Below, piece by piece: positions 43,254 through 55,557 of a stretch of DNA of 64,000 bases. Every line of letters begins with the position of its first letter. Positions within the stretch are counted from its first letter, which is position 1. The DNA comes from Sphingomonas jatrophae (GTDB lineage: Bacteria > Pseudomonadota > Alphaproteobacteria > Sphingomonadales > Sphingomonadaceae): assembly GCF_900113315.1 (NCBI RefSeq), contig NZ_FOZG01000001.1, forward strand, positions 744,001 to 808,000. Reading direction: 5' to 3'. The position numbers and the translations under genes are program-made. The notes beneath the pieces were generated by a model. The model made no database searches. It was not told where the DNA came from and saw only the letters and a program-made list of their open reading frames with translations.

Positions 43254-44845
43254 TCAGGCGAACTGGTTCATCGTGTTGTGGAGGCCGCCGGCCTTGAGCG
43301 CGGCCTCGCCGGAAAAATATTCTTTGTGGTCGTCGCCGATGTCGGAGCCCGACATGTTCTGGTGGCGAACGCAGGCAATCCCCTCGCGAATTTCCTTGCG
43401 CTGCACGCCGGCGACGTAGCCGAGCATCCCAGCCGCGCCGAAATACTCCTTTGACAGAGCATCGGTGGAGAGCGCGGCGGTGTGATAGGTCGGCAGGGTG
43501 ATGAGGTGATGGAAGATCCCGGCTCGCTTGGCCGCTTCACTCTGGAAATTGCGGATTCTCTCGTCGGCTTCCCTGGCCAGATCGGTGGCGTCATAGATGA
43601 CCTCATCAGTGCCGGACGCTCATATGCCGAAACGTCCCGCCCCTCCGCAGCCCAAGCATCGTACACCTGCTGGCGGAAGTTCAGCGTCCAGTTGAAGCTG
43701 GGCGAGTTGTTATAGACCAGCTTGGCGTCCGGCACGACCGCGCGAATCCGGTCCACCATGGATGCGATCTGCTCGATGTGCGGCTTCTCCGTCTCGATCC
43801 ACAGCAAGTCGGCGCCGTTCTGGAGCGCGGTGATGCAATCCAGAACGCAGCGATCCGCCCCGGTGCCCTCACGGAACTGAAACAGGTTTGACGGCAGCCG
43901 CTTCGGCCGCATCAGCCGTCCGTCGCGCTCAATCACGACGTCGCCGCGCAGGGTGGATAGGTCCGTCACCTCTTCGCAGTCGAGGAAGGCGTTATACTGG
44001 TCGCCAATGTCGCCGGCCTCGCGACTGAAAGCGATCTGCTTGGTCAGGCTCGCGCCCAGCGAGTCGGTGCGGGCGACGATGATGCCGTTCTCGACTCCGA
44101 GTTCGAGAAAGGCATACCGGCATGCGCGGATCTTGGCGAGGAAGTCCTCGTGCGGCACCGTCACTTTGCCGTCCTGATGACCGCACTGCTTCTCGTCCGA
44201 CACCTGGTTCTCGATCTGCAGCGCGCAGGCGCCTGCCTCGATCATCTTTTTCGCCAGCAGATAGGTGGCCTCGGCATTGCCGAAGCCCGCGTCGATGTCG
44301 GCGATGATCGGCACGACGTGGCTCTCATAGGTGTCGACCCGCTCGAGCAGATCGCCTTCTTTGGCCGTGTCGCCGGCTGCACGTGCAGCGTCGATCTCGC
44401 GGAAGATCATGCCCAGTTCGCGCGCATCGGCCTGGCGGAGGAAGGTGTAGAGTTCCTCGATCAGCGCAGGAACGCTCGTCTTCTCGTGCATCGACTGATC
44501 GGGCAACGGCCCGAACCCGGACCGCAGCGCGGCGACCATCCAGCCCGACAGATAAAGGTACCGCCCCTTGGTGGTGCCGAAATGCTTCTTGATCGAGATG
44601 ATCTTTTGCTGACCGATGAAGCCGTGCCAGCAGCCGAGCGATTGGGTGTAGGCGGCCGGATCGGCATCGAAAGCGGCCATGTCGGCGCGCATCACCTTGG
44701 CGGTGTGGCGCGCGATATCGAGACCCGATTGGAAGCGGTTCTGCAGGCGCATCCGCGCGACCGCCTCGGCATCGATCCCGCGCCACGGCGCGCCCGCACT
44801 GTCGATCGTGGCGGCGGCGGCGGCGAGATGGTGTTCGTAGCGCAT
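43254..44845 (-). pseudogene. aceA: Isocitrate lyase gene with apparent one-base frameshift
   Basis: The first 410 or so residues are a clear isocitrate lyase of the long alphaproteobacterial type: GRYLYLSGWMVAA, ADIDAGFGNAEATYLLAKKM, catalytic EKQCGHQDGKV, VARTDSLGA, LVYNNSPSFNW. After YERPALM (about 43604) the frame turns into nonsense. The next frame continues the enzyme at once: IYDATDLAREADERIRNFQ, IFHHLITLPTYHTAAL, ending GLHNTMNQFA with TGA at 43254-43256. One missing base around 43600-43606 accounts for it. This is either a real inactivating deletion or an assembly/sequencing error. If intact, the enzyme would be about 530 residues and run the glyoxylate shunt. Confidence 0.88.
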
Positions 44846-44985
44846 GACCTGATCCCAAGCGTTGATGTTGCACAGGCGTTAACGTCGTGAACCCCGCCGC
44901 TGACAGGGAGCGCGCTGTCGAGTTGTGGAACTTGACAAAACACTGCTGTAAAGCTGTGGAGCATTGACATTCGGAGATGGTCGAC
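44846..44985. promoter_or_regulatory. Divergent promoter region of aceA and the ScfR-like regulator
   Basis: The 140 bp between the divergent starts contain a TTGACA hexamer (44932-44937, plus strand) and an AT-richer stretch (44930-44955) unlike the flanking coding DNA. A clear -10 partner was not found. This is where an ScfR/RamB-type regulator would bind to control both genes. Confidence 0.35.
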
Positions 44986-46392
44986 ATGGCGCAGGAGCGC
45001 GCTGCCTATATGGGCCCTCGCCTGCGCCGGCTGCGCCGCGATCTCGGCCTGACGCAGCCCGGCATGGCGGCCGACCTTGGCGTCTCCGTCTCTTACGTCT
45101 CCCTGCTCGAGAGCAATCAACGGCCGCTCACCGCGGACATGCTGCTAAGGCTCGCGCGCACCTACAAGGTCGATCTTGCCGACTTTGCCGGGGACGGCGG
45201 TGCCGAGCTGGCCGGGCGCTTACAGTCAGTGCTGAAGGATCCGCTGTTCGCCGACATCGATCTGCCCGCTTTGCAGGCGGCGGATGTCTCAACCAACTTC
45301 CCCGGCATCACCGAAGCGTTCCTGCGCCTGCACGACGCCTACCGTGCCGAGCAGCAGGCGCTGGCAGACCGTCGCGCCGATCCGGGCGCAAGCGCGGGGC
45401 CGGCCGACGCGGTCGTCGAGGTCCGTCGATTTCTTGCGGTCAAGCGCAACTGCTTCCCCGCACTGGATGAGGCCGCCGAGCGGATTGCGGAAGCGGTAGC
45501 GCAGCATGACAGCGTAGCCGCCTATCTCACGGTGCGGCACCGCTTGCGGGTCCGGCCTCTGCCTCGTGAGGTCATGGCGGGCATGGTGCGGCGGCACGAT
45601 CCGCACAGCGGCACCATCTTCCTCGACGAAACGCTCGACCGCGAGAGCCGCGCCTTTCAGCTTGCACTCCAGCTCGCCTATCTGGAACTCGCCCCCGCGC
45701 TGGATCAGGCGCTGGGCGGCGCCGGCCCGCCCGCCAGTGGTAATGGCCGGCGGCTCGCGCGCCGTGCGCTGGCCAACCATGCCGCCGCCGCCATCCTGAT
45801 GCCCTATGCCGCTTTTGCCCGCGCGGTGGAGGACAAACGCTACGACGTCGAGGCGCTCGGCCGTCAGTTCGGCACCAGTTTCGAGCAGGTGGCGCACCGG
45901 CTGACCACGCTCCAGAAGCCGGGGCAGGAGCGCGTGCCCTTCTTCTTCCTCCGTGTCGATCCGGCGGGCAATATTTCCAAGCGGCTGGACGGCGCGGGCT
46001 TTTCCTTCGCCAGCCATGGCGGCGGCTGCCCGCTCTGGTCGGTCCACCACGTCTTCCGCACGCCCGGCGAGGTGGTGACGCAGTGGTTCGAGCTGCCGGA
46101 CGGCCAGCGCTTCTTCTCGATCGCGCGCACCGTCGTCGCAGGCGGAGGGGCGCATGGCGCGGCGCGACTCACCCGCGCTGTCGCGCTCGGCTGCGCTGCC
46201 GAACATGCCTCGCGGCTCGTCTATGCCGCCGCACCCGGCCAGCCCGCGCCGACCCCGATCGGCATTGGCTGCACCCTCTGCCAGCGTGACAGCTGCCCCG
46301 CCCGCTCGCTGCCGCCGATCGGCCGGCAGATCCTGCCGGACGACCACCACCGCCGCCACGCCCCCTTCGGCTTCGCCGACGTGTCGGCCTGA
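44986..46392 (+). CDS. ScfR/RamB-type Xre regulator of acetate/short-chain fatty acid metabolism
   Basis: A 468-residue regulator: N-terminal HTH (PRLRRLRRDLGLTQPGMAADLGVSVSYVS, quoted in two parts: LRRDLGLTQPGMAAD and LGVSVSYVSLLES), a middle IrrE/ImmA-like DUF955 region around 210-300, and the C-terminal ligand-binding DUF2083 part with HGGGCPLW and CTLCQRDSCPAR. This is the family that activates or represses isocitrate lyase and methylcitrate genes, and it is divergent from aceA. The ATG at 44986 has GGAG nine bases upstream; the ATG at 44977 is too close to it. Confidence 0.88.
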   Translation: MAQERAAYMGPRLRRLRRDLGLTQPGMAADLGVSVSYVSLLESNQRPLTADMLLRLARTYKVDLADFAGDGGAELAGRLQSVLKDPLFADIDLPALQAADVSTNFPGITEAFLRLHDAYRAEQQALADRRADPGASAGPADAVVEVRRFLAVKRNCFPALDEAAERIAEAVAQHDSVAAYLTVRHRLRVRPLPREVMAGMVRRHDPHSGTIFLDETLDRESRAFQLALQLAYLELAPALDQALGGAGPPASGNGRRLARRALANHAAAAILMPYAAFARAVEDKRYDVEALGRQFGTSFEQVAHRLTTLQKPGQERVPFFFLRVDPAGNISKRLDGAGFSFASHGGGCPLWSVHHVFRTPGEVVTQWFELPDGQRFFSIARTVVAGGGAHGAARLTRAVALGCAAEHASRLVYAAAPGQPAPTPIGIGCTLCQRDSCPARSLPPIGRQILPDDHHRRHAPFGFADVSA

Positions 46393-46461
46393 TGCAGATA
46401 CTCTGAAACAAGACCAGCTTTCCCTTGGGAATGGCACGGTGTTTCAGCTAAATGCCGGCCT

Positions 46462-48201
46462 GTGACAGCAAACGCTCCCACCAGTCCGATGCGCGCCGCC
46501 TTCGCGCGGTGCCGCCGCCACGTCGCCGCGGCGGCGGGGTTCAGCGCGCTCGTGAACCTGCTCTACATCGCGCCGACGCTCTACATGCTGCAGGTCTATG
46601 ACCGTGTGGTGCCGACACAGGGCGAGCTGACGCTCCTCTTCCTCACCTTGATCCTGTTGTTCGGGCTGGTCACGCTATCGCTGCTCGATCGGGTCCGCTC
46701 GCGCCTGCTGGTGCGTGCGGGCGTCCTGCTTGATGCGGTGCTCGCCCCTACCCTGCTGGACGCGACGCTGCGCCGCCCGGACGCGCCGACCGCCCGCGCC
46801 GCGCTGCGTGAATTCGACGCGCTGCGGGTCACGCTGACGGGGCCCGGCATCCTTGCGCTGTTCGACGCGCCGTGGACGCCGATCTACGTGCTGCTCTGCT
46901 TCCTGATCCACCCTTGGCTCGGCGTGCTGGCACTGGTCGGCGGTGGCGTGCTGGCGGCGATCGCCTGGCGCAACGAGCGGGCGACACGCGGCGCGCTGGA
47001 AAAGGCACAGTCGGCCGCGACGGGCGCCTACGCCGCGCAGGAGGCGTTGCTCGGCGGGGCCGATGCCGTGCGCGCGTTGGGCATGCGGCGGGCGATGGTG
47101 TCGCGTCAGCTGCGCGCACGCGAAGCGATGATGACGCAGCAGACCGATGCGGGTTTCGCGGCGGGCAATTATCTCACCGCATCGAAATTCGTCCGCCTTG
47201 CGCTACAGAGTCTCGCGCTCGGCACCGGCGCGCTGCTGGCGATCGACAACAAGATTTCGGGCGGTGCGATCTTCGCCGCCTCCTTCCTGATCGCGCGGGC
47301 TTTGTCGCCGATCGAACAGCTGATCGGCAGCTGGCGGAGCCTCGTGCTGGCGCGTGACAGCTGGCTGCGGCTGGATCGCCTGCTCGCCGGATCGGTGGTG
47401 ACGGCGGAGCCGACGCGCCTTCCCGCGCCCCGCGGCGATCTGGTCGTCGAAGGCGTCACGCTGTTCAACGACACGCGCGATGGCACGATCCTCAGCGACA
47501 TCTCGCTGCGCATCGCGGCGGGCGAGGTGGTGGCAATCGTGGGGCCGAGCGGCGCGGGAAAATCGACATTGGCGCGGATCGTCGCGGCAGCCTCGGTAGC
47601 GGATCGGGGGCTGGTGCGGCTGGACGGGGCGGCGCTGGGCGACTGGGATCCGGAGCAGCTGGCACGCCACATCGGCTATCTGCCGCAGGAACCTTCGCTG
47701 TTTGCCGGTACGATCAAGGAGAATATTGCGCGGTTCCGCGGTGAGCTGGGCGAGGATGCGGCCGAGCTGGACGCCGCGGTGATTGCCGCTGCAGAGATGG
47801 CGCGCGCGCGCGAGCTGATCCAGCATCTGAAGGGCGGCTTCGACTATACGTTGAGGCCGGGCGGCGGCGGTTTGTCCGCGGGTCAGGCGCAGCGTGTGGC
47901 ACTGGCCCGTGCGATGTTCGGCGATCCCGCCTTGCTGGTGCTGGACGAGCCCAACGCCCATCTCGACTCCGAGGGCGATCAGGCGCTCGTCGCCGCGATC
48001 GACCACTATAAGAAGCAAGGGCATACGGTGCTGATCGTCAGCCACAAGCTGAGCATTCTGCCGGTCGTCGACAAGCTCGTGGTGATGCGCGGCGGGCGGG
48101 TCGAGCTGTTCGGCCCGCGTGACGAGGTGCTGGCCAAGATCGCGCCGCCGCGGCCACGACCGGTCGGTGCACCGGTCGGACAACAGGTGGCGAACGCATG
48201 A
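46462..48201 (+). CDS. Type I secretion ABC transporter (PrtD-like permease/ATPase)
   Basis: A 579-residue fused permease and ATPase. The N-terminal membrane domain (SALVNLLYIAPTLYMLQVYD, LTLLFLTLILLFGLVTLSLL) has no C39 peptidase domain. The ATPase has Walker A GPSGAGKST near 360, signature LSAGQAQRVALARAMF near 472 and Walker B LLVLDEPNAHLD. PrtD-type systems export proteins with C-terminal signals such as RTX proteases or S-layer proteins. GTG start. Coupled to the HlyD gene by a four-base overlap. No substrate gene is nearby. Confidence 0.92.
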   Translation: MTANAPTSPMRAAFARCRRHVAAAAGFSALVNLLYIAPTLYMLQVYDRVVPTQGELTLLFLTLILLFGLVTLSLLDRVRSRLLVRAGVLLDAVLAPTLLDATLRRPDAPTARAALREFDALRVTLTGPGILALFDAPWTPIYVLLCFLIHPWLGVLALVGGGVLAAIAWRNERATRGALEKAQSAATGAYAAQEALLGGADAVRALGMRRAMVSRQLRAREAMMTQQTDAGFAAGNYLTASKFVRLALQSLALGTGALLAIDNKISGGAIFAASFLIARALSPIEQLIGSWRSLVLARDSWLRLDRLLAGSVVTAEPTRLPAPRGDLVVEGVTLFNDTRDGTILSDISLRIAAGEVVAIVGPSGAGKSTLARIVAAASVADRGLVRLDGAALGDWDPEQLARHIGYLPQEPSLFAGTIKENIARFRGELGEDAAELDAAVIAAAEMARARELIQHLKGGFDYTLRPGGGGLSAGQAQRVALARAMFGDPALLVLDEPNAHLDSEGDQALVAAIDHYKKQGHTVLIVSHKLSILPVVDKLVVMRGGRVELFGPRDEVLAKIAPPRPRPVGAPVGQQVANA

Positions 48202-49544
48202 CGAGCCTTCTGGCCGAGCCGCTTCCCGCCGCCGCTGCAATCGGCAATCCGGGGCGCGACATCCGCAATGGCGGGCTGATCGCCGCCCTGTTCTTCGTCC
48301 TGTTTCTCGGCTGGGCGGCCTTTTTCCGGCTGGATGCGGCGGCGCATGCGCCCGGCACGCTGGTCGTCTCCGGCCAGCGGCAGTCGGTGCAGCATCGCGA
48401 TGGCGGTGTCGTCGGCAAGATCTTCGTCCGCGAGGGGCAGCGCGTCCGTCGCGGGCAGCTGCTCATCAGCCTTGCCGCGCCGGAGGTCCGTGCGAGCGAG
48501 CGGGCGCTCGCCTCGCAGGCCATCCGGCTGCTGGCGCAGCGCTCGCGGCTGCGCGCCGAACAACTCGGCGAGGCGCGGGTCACCCCGCCCGCGGAGTTCG
48601 CGACGCTGATGGAGGAGGACCGCGCCGAGGCGGCGCTGGTGCTGCGGCTCCAACAGACCGAACTCAACGCCCGTCGCGCGACGCTCTCCGCTCAGCGCGA
48701 CGCGCTCCAGCAGCGCAGCGCGCAATCTGGCGAACAGGGCCGCGGTTATGGCGAGCAGATGGTCTCCGCGCGCGAGCAGATCCGCATCCTCGACGCGCAG
48801 CTCGCCGCTCTCAAGCCCGTCGCCGAGAAGGGCTTCGTCTCGCAGACGCGCCTGCGCGAATTGGAGCGGATGCGTGCCGAGCTGGAGGGCGAGCGAGGGC
48901 AATATTCAGCCAGTGTCGCGCAGACGCGCGAGGCCGCGCGCGAAAGCCAGATCCAGCGGCTGGAGGCGGAGCGGTCTTTCCGTGAGCGCACCGTGTCCGA
49001 ACTGCGCGACGTCGAGACGCAGCTCGGCGACGTGCTGCCGAAGCTGGCTGCCGCACGCGAGCAGCTGGCGCGAACTGAGATCCGAGCGCCGGCCACCGGG
49101 GCCGTCGTCGGCCTGTCCATCTTCACGCCCGGCGGCGTGATCGCGGCGGGGCAGAAGCTGATGGATGTCGTGCCCGAGCGGACGCCGCTCCGCGTGCAGG
49201 CGCGCATCTCCCCAGACGATGCGGACGATCTGCGCGTCGGCCTGCAGACGCGCGTTCGCTTCCCCAGCCTGCACGAGCGCGACCTGCCCGACCTGAAAGG
49301 CTGGCTGAGCCGGGTGTCGGCCGACAGCTTCACCGACGAGAAGACGGGCATCACCTACTTCACCGCCGAGGTCACCGTTCCGCCCGAACAGCTGCGCGTG
49401 CTGAACGATTATCGCGGCAAGGACTTCCAATTGCGCCCCGGCATGCCTGCCGACGTGCTGATCCCGCTACGTGAGCGGACCGCGCTGGATTATGCGCTCG
49501 AGCCGCTGATCGGTGCCTTCTGGGGCTCGTTCCGCGAGCATTGA
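48198..49544 (+). CDS. Type I secretion membrane-fusion protein (HlyD/PrtE family)
   Basis: A 448-residue adaptor: one N-terminal transmembrane helix (LIAALFFVLFLGWAAFFRL), a lipoyl-like half-motif (QSVQHRDGGVVGKIFVREGQ), long coiled coil (about 100-290), second lipoyl half (RAPATGAVVGLSIFTPGGVI) and beta-barrel domain with RPGMPADVLIPL. It bridges the ABC transporter to an outer-membrane TolC-like channel. That channel is not adjacent in this operon. Confidence 0.92.
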   Translation: MTSLLAEPLPAAAAIGNPGRDIRNGGLIAALFFVLFLGWAAFFRLDAAAHAPGTLVVSGQRQSVQHRDGGVVGKIFVREGQRVRRGQLLISLAAPEVRASERALASQAIRLLAQRSRLRAEQLGEARVTPPAEFATLMEEDRAEAALVLRLQQTELNARRATLSAQRDALQQRSAQSGEQGRGYGEQMVSAREQIRILDAQLAALKPVAEKGFVSQTRLRELERMRAELEGERGQYSASVAQTREAARESQIQRLEAERSFRERTVSELRDVETQLGDVLPKLAAAREQLARTEIRAPATGAVVGLSIFTPGGVIAAGQKLMDVVPERTPLRVQARISPDDADDLRVGLQTRVRFPSLHERDLPDLKGWLSRVSADSFTDEKTGITYFTAEVTVPPEQLRVLNDYRGKDFQLRPGMPADVLIPLRERTALDYALEPLIGAFWGSFREH

Positions 49545-49589
49545 GGCCTGCGCGGGCGTAGTCCGAGCGATTGGGGGGTGAAATTGCCG

Positions 49590-50846
49590 ATGCGACGTGG
49601 CGCGATGATAACGGCGGCAATGCTAGCCTGTGCGGCGCCCGCAGCGGAGGCGGCCACACTGCTGCTCAAACCGGCGCGCGTATTCGACGGCGTCGATCCG
49701 CGGCCGCACGAAGGCTGGCAGGTGCTGGTGGAGGGTGACCGGATCACCGCCGCCGGCCCGGCGCTCGCCGCACCGGCGGGCGCGGAGGTGATTGAGCTGC
49801 CGGGTGCCACTTTGATGCCGGGCATGATCGAGGGGCACGGTCACCTGTTCCTCCACCCCTACAACGAAACGCCGTGGACCGATCAGGTGCTGCACGAGCC
49901 GCTGGCGCTGCGCACCGCGCGGGCAGTGGCGCAGGCGGTGGCGACGCTGAAGGCGGGCTTCACCACCGAGCGCGATCTCGGCACGGAGGGCGCGGGCTAT
50001 GCCGACGTCGGCCTCCGCCAAGCGATCGACAAGGGCATCGTGCCGGGCCCGCGCATGCTCGTCGCGACCAAGGCGATCGTCGCACGCGGCGCTTATGGCC
50101 CCAAGGGGTTCGAACCCGGCGTGGAGATACCGCAAGGCGCGCAGGAAGTCAGCGGCGTCGACGAGATCGTCGCGGCAGTGCGCGAGCAGATCGGTGCGGG
50201 TGCCGATGTGGTTAAGCTCTACGCCGACTATCACTTCCAACCCGGTGAGCCGAGCCGCCCAACCCTGTCGCAACAGGAAATCTCAGCCGCGGTGGCAACG
50301 GCGCATGATGCCGGCCGGCCAGTTGCCGTCCATGCGGCCACGGCGGAAGGGATGCGACGCTCCATCGCCGCTGGTGTCGATACGCTCGAACATGGCTATG
50401 GCGGCACGGCCGAGCTGTTCCGTGCCATGCGGGACAAGGACATCGCCTTCTGCCCCACCCTCGCCGCCTCCGATGCGGTCTCCCGCTATCGCGGCTGGCA
50501 GGGTGCGGAGCCCGCACCCGAAGCCGTGGCGGAGAGCCGCCGCGCCTTCGCCCTGGCGCGTGCGGCGGGCACGCCGATCTGCATGGGTGGCGATGTCGGC
50601 GTCTATGCGCATGGCGACAATGCGCGCGAGATGGTGCTGATGCAGGCGGCTGGGATGCAGGCGGCACAGGTGATGATCGCGGCAACTTCCGGCAACGCCC
50701 GCTATTTCGGTCAGGCTGCGCGGCTGGGCAGCGTCAAGCCGGGCCTGCTGGCGGATCTGGTCGCGGTGGACGGCGATCCCACGCGCGACGTGACGGCCGT
50801 GAAGAAGGTGCGGCTGGTGGTGAAGGGCGGCGTTGTGGTGCGGTAA
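49590..50846 (+). CDS. Exported metal-dependent amidohydrolase
   Basis: A 418-residue protein with a signal peptide (RRGAMITAAMLACAAPAAEA) and an imidazolonepropionase-like amidohydrolase domain: MPGMIEGHGHLFLH supplies His-x-His, LYADYHF carries the bridging Lys region (DVVKLYAD), PVAVHAATAEG and DTLEHGYGG hold later His ligands, and GGDVGVYAHGD the final Asp. Such exported enzymes hydrolyse dipeptides or amides; the substrate is unknown. The ATG at 49590 follows a G-rich ribosome-binding site; GTG at 49578 would add four residues. Confidence 0.85.
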   Translation: MRRGAMITAAMLACAAPAAEAATLLLKPARVFDGVDPRPHEGWQVLVEGDRITAAGPALAAPAGAEVIELPGATLMPGMIEGHGHLFLHPYNETPWTDQVLHEPLALRTARAVAQAVATLKAGFTTERDLGTEGAGYADVGLRQAIDKGIVPGPRMLVATKAIVARGAYGPKGFEPGVEIPQGAQEVSGVDEIVAAVREQIGAGADVVKLYADYHFQPGEPSRPTLSQQEISAAVATAHDAGRPVAVHAATAEGMRRSIAAGVDTLEHGYGGTAELFRAMRDKDIAFCPTLAASDAVSRYRGWQGAEPAPEAVAESRRAFALARAAGTPICMGGDVGVYAHGDNAREMVLMQAAGMQAAQVMIAATSGNARYFGQAARLGSVKPGLLADLVAVDGDPTRDVTAVKKVRLVVKGGVVVR

Positions 50847-50853
50847 GCGGTTT

Positions 50854-50885
50854 CCCGTCATCCCAGCGGAAGCCGGGGTGACGGG
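50854..50885. terminator. REP-like hairpin between convergent genes
   Basis: CCCGTCATCCC ... GGGGTGACGGG forms a near-perfect stem between the stops of the amidohydrolase (50846) and the efflux outer-membrane gene (50891). The CGTCATCCC...GGGGTGACG form is a common proteobacterial intergenic palindrome, and it probably ends both transcripts. Confidence 0.6.
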
Positions 50886-50890
50886 TCCGT

Positions 50891-52318
50891 TCAGCGCGCT
50901 GCCAGCACCGGCTCCGGCGCGGTCTGCCAGCCGCCGCCGAGTGCACGGAACAGATCGACCTGCGCATCCGCCACCGCCGCATCGGACGCCGCCAGATCGC
51001 CTTCCGCCAGCGCCGAGGTCCGCTCCGCATCCAGCACGACGAGGAAGTCGGCGCGCCCTTCCCGCAGTTGCGCGCGGGTGATCGTCGCCGCGGTGCGCGC
51101 CTGCGCGGCGGCATCGCTGAGCGCCTGCTGCCGCTGAAGCGCCGCGCTGTAGCGAGCAAGCGCCGTCTCCGTCTCCTGAAGCGCGGTCAGCACCGTCTGG
51201 TCGAAGCGGGCGAGCTCGCCGCGTGCGGCCGCATCCGCCTGGGCGATGCGGGCGCGGTTCGCCTCCTGGTTCGGAAAGGCCCAGCTGAGCAGCGGGCCGA
51301 GCAGCCAGCGGAACGGCCCGCCGGTGAACATGTCACCCAGCGACGTGCTAGTCGATCCGATCGAGCCGCCCAGCGAGATGGTTGGATAGAGCGCGGCGGT
51401 CGCCACCCCGATGCGCGCGGTCTGCGCCGCCAGCCGCCGCTCCGCCTCGCGAATGTCGGGGCGCCGCGCCAGCAGTCCGCGCCCGTCGCCGACCGGGATC
51501 GGCTGTGCGAGGCGGAGCGTGGTGGTGCGTTGCGTCGCCTCGACCGGCAGGTCGGCCGGCGTGCGGCCGGTGAGCGTGGCGAGGCGGAACAGGGCGGCGG
51601 CACGATCGGCGCGGAGCGGCGGCAGCGTGGCGCGCTGCTGATCGCGCAGGGCGCTCGCGCGGCTGACATCGAGCCGGCTCGACCGACCGGCCTCGAAGCG
51701 CTTGCCGGTCAGTGTCACCGTGCGGTCGAGCAGGCCGAGCGTACGCTCCGCTACTGCCAGCCGCTCGGCCGAGGAGACCGCATCGGCATAAGCGCGGGCA
51801 GTTTCGGCAGCCACGGCTACCCGCGTCGCGTCGAGCGCGCCCCGGGCGGCCTCCGCATCGCCTCGCGCCGCCTCAATCGAGCGGGTGACGCGGCCGAACA
51901 GGTCGAGCTCGTAGGAGACGCTGAGGCCCGCATCGTAGATCACGTCCTCGCGCTTCAGGCCCGGCACCTGCTGCTGGCCGAGGATGCGGCGGCCATATTG
52001 CGCGCTGGCGTCGATCCCCGTCTGCGGCAGGCGGCCGGCGCGCTGCTCGCGCAGCACCGCCCGCGCCTGCGCGAGATTGGCGATCGCGACGGCGACGTCC
52101 TTGTTGGCGACGAGCGCGTCGGCGACCAGCCGGTCGAGCACAGGATCGGCATAAAGCCGCCACCACTCGCCCTCGGGCTCCGCCGCGGTGACGGCGGCGG
52201 ATTGGCCGATGAACGGCTGCGCCGCGCTGCCGGCAGTCTGCGGCGCCTTGTAGTCGGGCCCGACGGCACAACCGGCAAGGGCAGTGGCGGCCAGCAGGAT
52301 GCTGAGCGGACGGGTCAT
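50891..52318 (-). CDS. RND efflux outer-membrane factor (OprM/NodT family lipoprotein)
   Basis: A 475-residue TolC-fold protein with a lipoprotein signal (SILLAATALAGC, Cys near 17, then AVGPDYKAPQ as in OprM). Two OEP repeats follow, with PTISLGGSIGSTS and RFDQTVLTALQETETALA typical of the family. The ATG at 52318 starts the signal peptide. It is the last gene of the tripartite efflux operon. Confidence 0.93.
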   Translation of the reverse strand: MTRPLSILLAATALAGCAVGPDYKAPQTAGSAAQPFIGQSAAVTAAEPEGEWWRLYADPVLDRLVADALVANKDVAVAIANLAQARAVLREQRAGRLPQTGIDASAQYGRRILGQQQVPGLKREDVIYDAGLSVSYELDLFGRVTRSIEAARGDAEAARGALDATRVAVAAETARAYADAVSSAERLAVAERTLGLLDRTVTLTGKRFEAGRSSRLDVSRASALRDQQRATLPPLRADRAAALFRLATLTGRTPADLPVEATQRTTTLRLAQPIPVGDGRGLLARRPDIREAERRLAAQTARIGVATAALYPTISLGGSIGSTSTSLGDMFTGGPFRWLLGPLLSWAFPNQEANRARIAQADAAARGELARFDQTVLTALQETETALARYSAALQRQQALSDAAAQARTAATITRAQLREGRADFLVVLDAERTSALAEGDLAASDAAVADAQVDLFRALGGGWQTAPEPVLAAR

Positions 52319-52329
52319 GGCAGGAGCCC

Positions 52330-55503
<3,174 letters not shown>

Positions 55504-55557
55504 GGCTCTGCCCCCTTCTTGATATGTGGGCCCGCCGCGAACGGCGGGCATGCGCCG

